Part shown: positions 15,345 to 22,604 of the stretch, in pieces
Numbering within the stretch: the first letter of the stretch is position 1
Layout of the letters: the number at the start of each line of letters is the position of its first letter
Assembly: GCA_963775505.1 (NCBI GenBank)
Contig: CAVZIL010000007.1
Location: 744,001 to 808,000, forward strand
Reading direction: 5' to 3'
Source: JAIBJN01 sp963775505
GTDB taxonomy: Bacteria > Actinomycetota > Thermoleophilia > Gaiellales > Gaiellaceae
DNA: 64,000 nucleotides
The notes under the pieces: model-generated
Told to the model about the DNA's origin: nothing
Databases searched by the model: none
Seen by the model: only the letters and a program-made list of their open reading frames with translations
Translations under genes and position numbers: made by a program

Positions 15345-16151
15345 TTGTGCGGAATTGCGGGATATAGCCTGAGCGCCGAGTCGCGGGTCGAGCAGACCCT
15401 CGCGACCCAGACGCTCCTGGCCGCGATCAGCGAGCGCGGCTCCGACGCTGTCGGCTACGCGTACCGGGGGCCCGCGCTCCCGGTCGCCGTGCACAAGCAG
15501 CGCGGCGGAGCGAGCGCGCTCCTCGACCGTCTCGCCGTCCCGGAAGAGGCACGCCAGGCGCTCGTGCACGTTCGCGACTACACCAAGGGGCACCCCAGCC
15601 TCGTCGCGAACAACCACCCGATCCGGCACGGGGCGGTGATCGGTGTCCACAACGGCATCATCGCCAACGACGAGGAGATCTTCGCCGGCCATGGGTTCGA
15701 GCGCGCCGAGCCGGGCATGACCGTCGACTCGGAGGCGATCTTCGCTCTCGTCGACGAAGCGTCGAGCCGCGCCGCGAGCCTCGAGGAGCTGCACGGGTCG
15801 ATGGCGGCAGCGTGGTTCGACGAGCGCGACGACGAGGCGCTCTTCCTCGCGCGCGGCATCGGACGCCCGCTCTGGGTCGGAGAGGGCGGCCAGGAGCTCT
15901 TCTTCGCCTCCACGCGCGCCGCGCTCGACCTGGTCGAGCGCTACGCCGACGTCCGCCTGCGCAAGCGCGAGCTCGGCGAGGGGACGTTCCTCGCCGTGGG
16001 AGACGGCGGGGTGCGGCGGACCGACTCCTTCGAGCCCGACCGCAGCTTCGTCGAGGACTCCCTCCTCCCCCCCGTGCGGGCGCCCGAGGAAGCGCGCTCG
16101 TCCCTGGCCCGCCTCGCCGCGATCGCCGCAGCGACGGGCGGGGCGCGCTAG
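15345..16151 (+). CDS. Stand-alone class II glutamine amidotransferase domain protein
   Basis: This 268-residue protein is an N-terminal-nucleophile glutaminase of the GlmS/PurF type. I chose the TTG at 15345 because it places the catalytic cysteine at residue 2 (M-C-G-I-A-G), as the family requires, and because GGTGAG lies 6 bases upstream. Downstream are the family blocks SERGSDAVGYAYR, VHVRDYTKGHPS and NNHPIRHGAVIGVHNGII. It would release ammonia from glutamine, but no synthase domain is attached, so an acceptor protein must exist elsewhere. Its end overlaps the convergent gene by 4 bases. Confidence 0.8.
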   Translation: MCGIAGYSLSAESRVEQTLATQTLLAAISERGSDAVGYAYRGPALPVAVHKQRGGASALLDRLAVPEEARQALVHVRDYTKGHPSLVANNHPIRHGAVIGVHNGIIANDEEIFAGHGFERAEPGMTVDSEAIFALVDEASSRAASLEELHGSMAAAWFDERDDEALFLARGIGRPLWVGEGGQELFFASTRAALDLVERYADVRLRKRELGEGTFLAVGDGGVRRTDSFEPDRSFVEDSLLPPVRAPEEARSSLARLAAIAAATGGAR

Positions 16152-16738
16152 CGGGCCCCCACCCCCTCCCGCTCGAGCCGTTCGCCGAGCGCCGCGCGGA
16201 AGGCCGCCCAACCGCCGCCGTCCAGGCCGAAGAGCCGGTAGACCTGCCATTCCGAGAGAAGCTCGGGCTGCGCCGCGCGGGCGCGCCTCCAGTCGGCGAA
16301 GCCGGGAGCCCGTCCGAGCCGGCGCGTCAGGCTGACGCCCTCCGCGAGCGCGCGCTCCCGGCGCTCTCGGCGACCGGGAACGTCGAAGCCTGCCTCCCGG
16401 AGCGCGTTCGAGAGGGATCCGAACCTGTGCCAGTAGAGGGACTTCGACGGGAGCCGCGCACGGCGCTCGACGAGGTCGCGGCCCGTCGGTACCCGGCCCA
16501 GCTCGGCGCCGAGGGCCTGCAGCTGGGCCAGCAGCTCCGCCTTCGTGGCGAACCGCCGTGGGACGAGCCCGGCCCGGCGCTTGGCGGAGTTCCAGGTGCC
16601 GAAGCGCTCCACCGCGGTCTGCGGGTGCATGCGCGCCTCCGGGTCGGCCGCAAACTCGCGCATCGTGGGCGAGCGTCCCAGCCGCTTCGCGCAGGCGACG
16701 AGCTCTTCGAGGATCCGGGCGTCGGAGTAGCGTGGCAC
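16148..16738 (-). CDS. Homing-endonuclease-associated repeat protein
   Basis: This 196-residue protein consists of three repeats of about 55-60 residues, each with the pattern LGRxP followed by FGxxxxAxxxAG. Examples are RLGRSPTMREFA with RFGTWNSAKRRAGL, and ELGRVPTGRDLV with RFGSLSNALREAG. These are the DNA-binding-like repeats found beside HNH homing nucleases, but no nuclease domain is present here. It probably binds DNA, with unknown targets. The start is GTG. It lies between the glutamine amidotransferase and the c-di-GMP protein genes. Confidence 0.75.
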   Translation of the reverse strand: MPRYSDARILEELVACAKRLGRSPTMREFAADPEARMHPQTAVERFGTWNSAKRRAGLVPRRFATKAELLAQLQALGAELGRVPTGRDLVERRARLPSKSLYWHRFGSLSNALREAGFDVPGRRERRERALAEGVSLTRRLGRAPGFADWRRARAAQPELLSEWQVYRLFGLDGGGWAAFRAALGERLEREGVGAR

Positions 16739-16797
16739 GGGCTGCCTCGCGGCTCAGTGTAGGCGAGCAGGTGAGACGTCCCGCAAACCGGCGGCTT

Positions 16798-19560
16798 CTA
16801 CGAAGCGGCGGCGAGCGGCGAGCTCGCGGCCTGCCCGGCGGGCTGGTCGCCGTCGAGCAGGCGCTCGAGGGCCGCCACGCAGCGCGGGCAGAACTGGCTG
16901 CCCCCGCCGCGGCGGAGCTCCTCGAGGGCATCGGCCGCCGGCCGCGCGGCGCGGTAGATGCGATTGGTCAGCATCGAATCGAGCGCGTCGGCGACGTGGA
17001 TGATGCGCGCGCCGAGGGGGATCTCCTCGCCCGCCAGGCCGTCCGGGTAGCCGCGTCCGTCCCAGCGCTCGTGGTGGTGGCGGATGGCGGGGACGGCGTC
17101 GTCGAGGAATCCCAGGCGGTCGATGATGCGGGCGCCCTCGTCCGCGTGCCGCTGCATCAGCGACCACTCGTCACTCGAGAGCGACGCCGGCTTCAGCAGC
17201 ACCGCGTCGGGAATTGCGAGCTTGCCGATGTCGTGGAAGAGCGCAGCCTGGCCGAGGAGGTCGAGCTCTGCGTGCGAGAGCCCCAGCTCGCGGCCGATGG
17301 CGAGCGCGAGCTGCTGGACCCGGCGTGAGTGCCCTGCCGTGTAGGCGTCGCGGGCGTCGACGGTCGCAGAGAGGCTCTCCATGGCCGCCGTGGAGCGCTC
17401 CTTGAGCAGGCGGTTCGCCTGCTCGAGCGAGACGTTCTGGCTTCGGATCGTCTCCGCGGCCTCGCGGAGCTTCCTGGTCGACTTCTCCGTGTGCCCGAGG
17501 TAGGCGGCCATGGTCTTGCGCATGAGGAGGAGCGGCAGCACGAAGACGGCGAGGCCGTAGAGGCCGATCGCCTCGTAGGCGAGCGCGATCGCTCCTCCCA
17601 CGGCTCCGAACGCGACGTAGTGCGGGAGCAGCCAGGAGAAGCGCTCGTGCCAGAGCCGGCGCCAGCCGTCGTGGCCCTCGAGGGCGATCGCCCCGCTCAG
17701 GAGGCCGGTGTTCACGACGAAGTACACCCCGCCCGCGACGAGGCCCGCCGCGGCCATGACGAGCTTCTCGAGGCCGTCCTCGTGACCACCCAGGCTGAAG
17801 ACTGCGGCCGCTGCCAGGCTGGCAAACGACAGGGCGCCGACGTTGAAGAGCAGCTGGTAGATCGGCGTCCGCCGGGAGCTCCACTCCACGGCCGCCGTGG
17901 CGAGAGCGAGCGGCAGGGCGGCCTTCGGGCCGGCGATCGCAGCTCCGGCGAGCGCGCCTACCGCGCTGACCGAGATCGAGCCCCCGTCCAGCTCGAGCGC
18001 CAACGCCTGTCCTCCCGCGACGAGCGCGATGACCGCGAGGAGGCCGAGGAGGTCGATGCTCGGGCCGAAGGCGAGGCCGATCGCCCCGAGGAAGATGCCG
18101 CCGGCGCTCACCGTGACGACGAGGCACGCGAGCGTCCGCGAGAGCGAGACGAACCGCGGACCGGCCGGGGTATGGGGACGCTGCTGCGCGCGGTCGATTT
18201 CGGCGTCGGGATGGAGAGGGAGCTCGGGCGCGTCCGCCGCCGCGGCTGCCGGCTTCGAGTACAGCACCTCGTCGGGCACCGCGGCGAGCCGAACCTTGCG
18301 CCCGGGTGGAACGAGGACGGGCTCCGAGCTCGCGCGGAGGACCCGGTTTCGGCCCTGGAGCTTCGCGCGGTAGACGGCGAGATCGGCCTGATGCACGAGC
18401 TCGTTCGCGTCCGTGCCGTCGGTCGGGTAGGCGGCGACGCCGAAGGACACCGTGGCCTGGATCGGCTCGCTCGACGTCTCCACCTCGAACCGTTCCTCGG
18501 CGACCGCGCGGCGGATCCGCTCGGCGATGGCGAAGGCTTCCGGCGCCGTGGTCTCCGGCAGGATGACGGCGAACTCCTCCCCGCCGAAGCGCGCCGGGAT
18601 GTCGGAGTGCCGCAGGTGCCGCTGGAAGACTGCCGCTATCCCGTGCAGGACCGCGTCGCCGGCGAGGTGGCCATACGCGTTGTTGATGTCCCGCAGCAGA
18701 TCGAGGTCGGCCATGATCACGGCCAGCGGCGCCTCGGAGCGCCCTGCCCGGTCGAGCTCCTCGCGAAGCGCGGCCGAGAAGTGGCGGGCGTTGAAGAGCC
18801 CCGTTTTGGTGTCGAGCCGCGCTTCCTGCTGCAGCGCGGGGACGCTCAGCGAGCGGTGGACGAGGAGAAGCGGAGCGACCGCCATCGGCAGGAGCAGCGG
18901 GTTCCAGTCCGAGAGGCCGGCGACTGCGACGCCGAGGAGCGCGAGCACGAAGTCGGTCGAGAGGCTCTCGAGGGAGAAGAGGCCCGTACCACGGAACGAG
19001 TGGCCTCGCGCGAAGTGGAGCATCGCGGCGAGGAGGGCGTGGTTCAGCGAGACGAAGACCACCGACGCCGCCAGGCCGGAGAGCGCGAACTCGACGTTGG
19101 GCCCCAGGCCCGCGCCGCGGACGATCTCCACCGCCCCCCACGCCGCGAGCCCGTTCAGCGTGTGGTTCGCGATGTTGAAGGCCTGGATGTACCAGGCATA
19201 GCGCACCTTCAGCCATTCCGGGATTCCGTAGACGACCCCCAGCAGGGCGATCAGCTCCGGAGGCAGGAGGAGCACGCCCGGAATCAGGAAGACGATCGTC
19301 GTGTGGTAGCTCTGGTCGCGGGGCGTTCGGACGACGAAGAGCTGGGCGACCGCTGCGCACGTCGAAAGGACGAGGAACGTGACCCAGCCGTCCGTCGCGA
19401 GCGACAGGTGGGCAAACGGGACCGCGGCGGCGGCCAGGGCGAGGGCGCCGATGGCGTAGAGAAAGGCCTTTGCGCGCGGCGGGAGCGACGACGGCTCGGA
19501 AGGCTCGGGGGCCCTCGGCGGGCGCGGCTCGACCGCGGGCTCCGTCGGGACCGTGGTCAT
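16798..19560 (-). CDS. Membrane GGDEF and HD-GYP cyclic di-GMP protein
   Basis: This protein of about 920 residues combines synthesis and breakdown of cyclic di-GMP. A first membrane module (about residues 30-235) is followed by a GGDEF domain with the active motif GGEEF (326-330) and an inhibitory-site motif RHSD (317-320). A second membrane module (about 470-690) leads through a coiled linker into an HD-GYP phosphodiesterase domain (about 735-900) with FHDIGK and HHERWDGRGYP intact. Both activities therefore look possible. I chose the ATG at 19560, and a GTG 36 bases upstream is an alternative. It ends with a CPRC motif. A shared operator-like motif lies 100 bases upstream. Confidence 0.88.
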   Translation of the reverse strand: MTTVPTEPAVEPRPPRAPEPSEPSSLPPRAKAFLYAIGALALAAAAVPFAHLSLATDGWVTFLVLSTCAAVAQLFVVRTPRDQSYHTTIVFLIPGVLLLPPELIALLGVVYGIPEWLKVRYAWYIQAFNIANHTLNGLAAWGAVEIVRGAGLGPNVEFALSGLAASVVFVSLNHALLAAMLHFARGHSFRGTGLFSLESLSTDFVLALLGVAVAGLSDWNPLLLPMAVAPLLLVHRSLSVPALQQEARLDTKTGLFNARHFSAALREELDRAGRSEAPLAVIMADLDLLRDINNAYGHLAGDAVLHGIAAVFQRHLRHSDIPARFGGEEFAVILPETTAPEAFAIAERIRRAVAEERFEVETSSEPIQATVSFGVAAYPTDGTDANELVHQADLAVYRAKLQGRNRVLRASSEPVLVPPGRKVRLAAVPDEVLYSKPAAAAADAPELPLHPDAEIDRAQQRPHTPAGPRFVSLSRTLACLVVTVSAGGIFLGAIGLAFGPSIDLLGLLAVIALVAGGQALALELDGGSISVSAVGALAGAAIAGPKAALPLALATAAVEWSSRRTPIYQLLFNVGALSFASLAAAAVFSLGGHEDGLEKLVMAAAGLVAGGVYFVVNTGLLSGAIALEGHDGWRRLWHERFSWLLPHYVAFGAVGGAIALAYEAIGLYGLAVFVLPLLLMRKTMAAYLGHTEKSTRKLREAAETIRSQNVSLEQANRLLKERSTAAMESLSATVDARDAYTAGHSRRVQQLALAIGRELGLSHAELDLLGQAALFHDIGKLAIPDAVLLKPASLSSDEWSLMQRHADEGARIIDRLGFLDDAVPAIRHHHERWDGRGYPDGLAGEEIPLGARIIHVADALDSMLTNRIYRAARPAADALEELRRGGGSQFCPRCVAALERLLDGDQPAGQAASSPLAAAS

Positions 19561-19659
19561 CGGCCCCGGGTCGGGTAGCGGACGACGTGAGTCCACGCCA
19601 AGGCGCGGTACGGCCGCAGAGCCATGAGCTGAACGTAGGCCCTGAGCCGACGCCGGGCG

Positions 19660-19677
19660 TCCCCCGTTCGAGGGACA
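19660..19677. promoter_or_regulatory. Operator-like motif upstream of the c-di-GMP gene
   Basis: GTCCCCCGTTCGAGGGAC is an imperfect palindrome (arms GTCCC and GGGAC, inner CG/CG). Its core GTTCGAG(G/T)GA recurs twice upstream of the subtilase gene. It lies 100 bases upstream of the GGDEF/HD-GYP start and just past the subtilase stop. It may bind a common regulator. Confidence 0.35.
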
Positions 19678-19746
19678 CCCGAAGGCTTCACGCCGGAAGG
19701 ATGAGCCCCGGACCGCCGTCGGCCCGGGGCTCGAGCTCCGTTACCG

Positions 19747-21555
19747 TCAGCCTCCGACTCCGAGCTCGGCGAGCTCGTCCGCGCCGATCATCTCGCCATC
19801 GATGCCGAGTTCGCCGTCGGCGTTGTCGGCCCAGGAGGCGGAGGCCCAGGAGGCGTTCGCCCAGGAGGCGGAGGCCCAGGAGGCGTTCGCCCAGGAGGCG
19901 GAGGCCCAGGAGGCGTTCGCCCAGGAGGCGGAGGCCCAGGAGGCGTTCGCCCAGGAGGCGGAGGCCCAGGAGGCGTTCGCCCAGGAGGCGGAAGCCCAGG
20001 AGGCCGAAGCCCAGGACGCGTCGCTCTGCGCGACGTTGGCCCAGCTGGCCGCGTCGAAGACGGGGCCGGAGCCGTCGCCTGCGGAGACGACGAACTGGTT
20101 CACCGCCGCGTTCGGGTTGGGCGGGTCGACGACGGCTGCAGCCGCACCCGCGTCGACCATGCCGACGCCCAGCGAGCCGAGCGTCGCGCTCGAGGTGTCC
20201 CTGGCCGAGACCATCAGCGCGCCCTTGACCTGGTCCGGAGTCCACTCGGGGTGGCGGGCCAGGACCTGCGCAGCCGCCGCGGCCACGACCGGGGCCGCGA
20301 ACGACGTCCCGGAGAGCTCCATGGTGTTGTACGGCTTGACGTTTGCGGGCCGCTCGGCCAGGAGGGTCGACGTGCCCGGGACCGGGCCGATCATGTACCG
20401 GCCGGGAGCGCCGAGCTCGGGCTTGGCGAAGCCGTCGAGCGTGTAGCCCCACGCCGACCAGGGAGCTGCGAAGTCGTCGCTCGTCCTGATCGTGCGGTTG
20501 ATGTCGGCCGCGCCGACCGTGATCACGAAGGGGTCGTTGCCGGGGGCGAAGGTGACGCCGGACGGGAAGCCGTCGACGCCGTAGTTCCCGGCGGCCGCCA
20601 CGACCACGACGCCGTTGAACCAGAGCCTCTCGACGGCCCGGTCGAGCGGGTCGAAGAAGACGCTCGCCGGTGCCGCGCTGTGGAGGGAGAAGTTGGCGAC
20701 GCGGATGTTGTACGTGTGGCGGTTGGCCAGGATCCAGTCGGCCGCTGCGATGACGTCCCGCGTCATCGCCATCCCGCTGTCGTCCATCACGTCGATGGAG
20801 ACGATGGGAGAGTCCGGCGAGCCGCCGGCACGCCCGTACTTCTCGCCGGCGGCGATCGCCGCCACGAAGGTCCCGTGGCCGCGCCCGTCGCCGGCCGCGT
20901 TCGGCTGGATCGAGGTCAGGTTGACCTGTGAGAGGACGCGGCCGCCGAAGTCTGCGCGGCCGGCCTGGATCCCCGAGTCGACAACCGCGATCGTCGGAGC
21001 GTTCAGGGACGCCGGCTGGTCCCAGAGGGTGTGGAAGCGGGCGACGTACGGCCAGCGCTGAGAGCTTCCGTACCCGGACAGGACCACGGGCGCGTCGCTC
21101 GTGATCGCCCGGATGTCGCCCCGCTGGGCCAGCCGTACGATCTGGCGGCCGGTGAGCTGCGCGGCGACGCCGCTGATCGCGCGGAAGCGGTCGCGTACGC
21201 CGACGCCCCGGCCCGGGTCCGACAGGCGCGCGGACCGCACGTCGGTTGCCACCTCGGTCGTGGTCTCGCCGCGCGAGCCCTGGACGATGACGTCGAACGT
21301 CGCGTTGGGGCTTGCCTGGGCCTTCTCGAGCAGACCGGGCGACAGGTACGCCCGAAGTCTCAGATCATGGGTGTTGGAGGATCTGCCTGCGCCGGCCGCC
21401 ATGGGAGCACCAAGGGCGACGGCGAGGAGCAGCGTGAGCGCGACGCCGCGACCGCCCTTTCCCCAGAGAGCGCTCGTGCGGGCCTCACCCTTGGCAGGCT
21501 TGCCCCAGAGTGCGCTCGAGCGGGTTTCCCCTTTCGACGAGCCGCTTAGCCGCAT
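19747..21555 (-). CDS. Secreted subtilisin-like (S8) serine protease with Ala-Ser-Trp repeat tail
   Basis: This protein of about 602 residues is a subtilase with the complete triad: Asp193 in AVVDSG, His227 in GHGTFVA and Ser418 in SGTSFAAP. Asn324 in AGNYG forms the oxyanion hole. The N-terminus is unusual. Two SALWGK motifs (about residues 14-33) precede the hydrophobic export segment (about 38-55). The C-terminus (about 490-575) is a run of ASW units, mostly ASWANASWAS, encoded by a 30-bp minisatellite, then an acidic end. I chose the ATG at 21555, which has GAGAGG just upstream, rather than the one at 21612. Two copies of an operator-like motif lie 90-130 bases upstream. Confidence 0.87.
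   Translation of the reverse strand: MRLSGSSKGETRSSALWGKPAKGEARTSALWGKGGRGVALTLLLAVALGAPMAAGAGRSSNTHDLRLRAYLSPGLLEKAQASPNATFDVIVQGSRGETTTEVATDVRSARLSDPGRGVGVRDRFRAISGVAAQLTGRQIVRLAQRGDIRAITSDAPVVLSGYGSSQRWPYVARFHTLWDQPASLNAPTIAVVDSGIQAGRADFGGRVLSQVNLTSIQPNAAGDGRGHGTFVAAIAAGEKYGRAGGSPDSPIVSIDVMDDSGMAMTRDVIAAADWILANRHTYNIRVANFSLHSAAPASVFFDPLDRAVERLWFNGVVVVAAAGNYGVDGFPSGVTFAPGNDPFVITVGAADINRTIRTSDDFAAPWSAWGYTLDGFAKPELGAPGRYMIGPVPGTSTLLAERPANVKPYNTMELSGTSFAAPVVAAAAAQVLARHPEWTPDQVKGALMVSARDTSSATLGSLGVGMVDAGAAAAVVDPPNPNAAVNQFVVSAGDGSGPVFDAASWANVAQSDASWASASWASASWANASWASASWANASWASASWANASWASASWANASWASASWANASWASASWADNADGELGIDGEMIGADELAELGVGG
19831..20010 (-). repeat. 30-bp tandem repeat inside the subtilase gene
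   Basis: Five identical 30-base units run from 19831 to 19980, and a sixth, diverged unit fills 19981-20010. Each unit encodes ten residues, ASWANASWAS. Perfect identity suggests recent expansion by slippage or recombination, so copy number is likely to vary between strains. Confidence 0.93.
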
Positions 21556-21642
21556 AGTCCTCTCGTGTCCCTTCTCCGCGCAGGGCGCGGGGCCGCAGAT
21601 CAATTCCCACACCCGACGCTAGGGGCGAATCCGGGCCCGGGC

Positions 21643-21687
21643 CTCCCCTGTTCGAGTGAGCGGGCGGAGGTTCACCCGTTCGAGTGA
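21643..21687. promoter_or_regulatory. Two operator-like motifs upstream of the subtilase
   Basis: TCCCCTGTTCGAGTGA (near 21644-21659) and TCACCCGTTCGAGTGA (21672-21687) share the core GTTCGAGTGA with centres 28 bases apart. They lie 90-130 bases upstream of the subtilase ATG on the minus strand. The second is nearly palindromic (CACCCG-TT-CGAGTG). Confidence 0.4.
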
Positions 21688-21717
21688 CTGCTCGGCGGGG
21701 CCGCCCGACTTCTCTCG

Positions 21718-22167
21718 TCAGGGCGCCCAGAGCGAGCCGAGATAGACCGTCGGGTCGCCCGGCTGCCAGCGGGACAGGAAGCGCTGGATCGGCGGATGGA
21801 GCGCCAGCCCTGCGAGCTCCTCGACGTCGAAGAGCCTGTGGTTGCGCACGGCGTCGTCCCCGGACGTGACCCGCTCGAGCGAGCGGTCGCCGAGGTAGCC
21901 GGCAAAGACGATGTGGACGACGTGCTTCGGGGGCCAGCCGGGCGGCGAGATCGAGTCCGCAAGCGCGACCGGCCCCTCGAGCGGGAAGTCCTCCTCGATC
22001 CCCACCTCCTCGGCCAGCTCCCGCTTGACTGCATCCAGAAGCGTCTCCCCGGGGCCGACACCGCCGCCCGGCAGGAGCCAGTACTCACGGCCGCCTTTCT
22101 CCTGACGCACCAGCAACACCCGGCTCTCGCGCCGCAGGATCGCGGACACGCGGATGCGCGGCTCCAT
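21718..22167 (-). CDS. NUDIX hydrolase
   Basis: This 149-residue protein carries a complete Nudix box, G-x5-E-x7-R-E-x2-E-E-x-G, in GPGETLLDAVKRELAEEVGI (about residues 37-57). It hydrolyses a nucleoside diphosphate linked to another moiety. The substrate cannot be told from sequence, though sanitising oxidised nucleotides is possible because dut lies immediately upstream. It begins 2 bases after the dut stop, so the two are cotranscribed and could form a nucleotide-pool cleaning unit. Confidence 0.85.
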   Translation of the reverse strand: MEPRIRVSAILRRESRVLLVRQEKGGREYWLLPGGGVGPGETLLDAVKRELAEEVGIEEDFPLEGPVALADSISPPGWPPKHVVHIVFAGYLGDRSLERVTSGDDAVRNHRLFDVEELAGLALHPPIQRFLSRWQPGDPTVYLGSLWAP

Positions 22168-22169
22168 CG

Positions 22170-22604
22170 TCAGGCGTGGGAGGAGCCGAAGCCGTGGACT
22201 CCGCGCTCGGTCGCCGGGAGCTCGTCCAGCTCGACGAGCTCGAGCTCGGGCACCGGCAGGACGACGAGCTGCGCGATGCGGTCTCCCGGCTCCGCGATGA
22301 AGGTCTGCTCCCGATCCGTGTTCAGAAGGACGACGCGGATCTCGCCCCGGTAGCCCGCGTCGATCAGGCCCGGCGAGTTGACGACCGCGATCCCCTGCCG
22401 GGCGGCGAGGCCCGAGCGAGGCTGGACGAAGCCGGCGAAGCCCGCCGGGATCGCCACTGCCAGCCCGGTCGGGACGACCGCGCGCTCACCGGGGGCGAGC
22501 TCGACGCGCTCGCAGGTCGAGAGGTCGAGCCCGGCGTCCCCCGCGTACGCCCGCCCGGGCAGCGTGGCCTCCTCCCTGAGCCGGACGACGGCGAGCTCGA
22601 TCAC
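22170..22604 (-). CDS. dut: dUTP diphosphatase
   Basis: Dut converts dUTP to dUMP and pyrophosphate, keeping uracil out of DNA and supplying thymidylate synthesis. The 144-residue protein shows the trimeric dUTPase motifs: motif 1 AGDAGLDL, motif 2 PRSGLA, motif 3 GLIDAGYRGEI, and the C-terminal motif 5 RGVHGFGSS that closes over the active site. The GTG start overlaps the hflX stop as GTGA, indicating coupling. Length is normal for the bacterial trimeric type. Confidence 0.95.
   Translation of the reverse strand: MIELAVVRLREEATLPGRAYAGDAGLDLSTCERVELAPGERAVVPTGLAVAIPAGFAGFVQPRSGLAARQGIAVVNSPGLIDAGYRGEIRVVLLNTDREQTFIAEPGDRIAQLVVLPVPELELVELDELPATERGVHGFGSSHA

Noticed and set aside
17329..19578. 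Open frame of 749 codons on the plus strand opposite the GGDEF/HD-GYP gene
   Set aside because: It has a low-complexity Arg/Glu/Asp composition and no known domain, and the other strand carries intact catalytic motifs.
19831..20010. CRISPR array
   Set aside because: The 30-base units are contiguous, with no unique spacers, and they encode a regular peptide repeat inside a gene. No cas gene is near.
19802..20446. Plus-strand frame with EAEAQEAFAQ repeats
   Set aside because: It is the antisense reading of the subtilase minisatellite. The minus strand has the protease triad.
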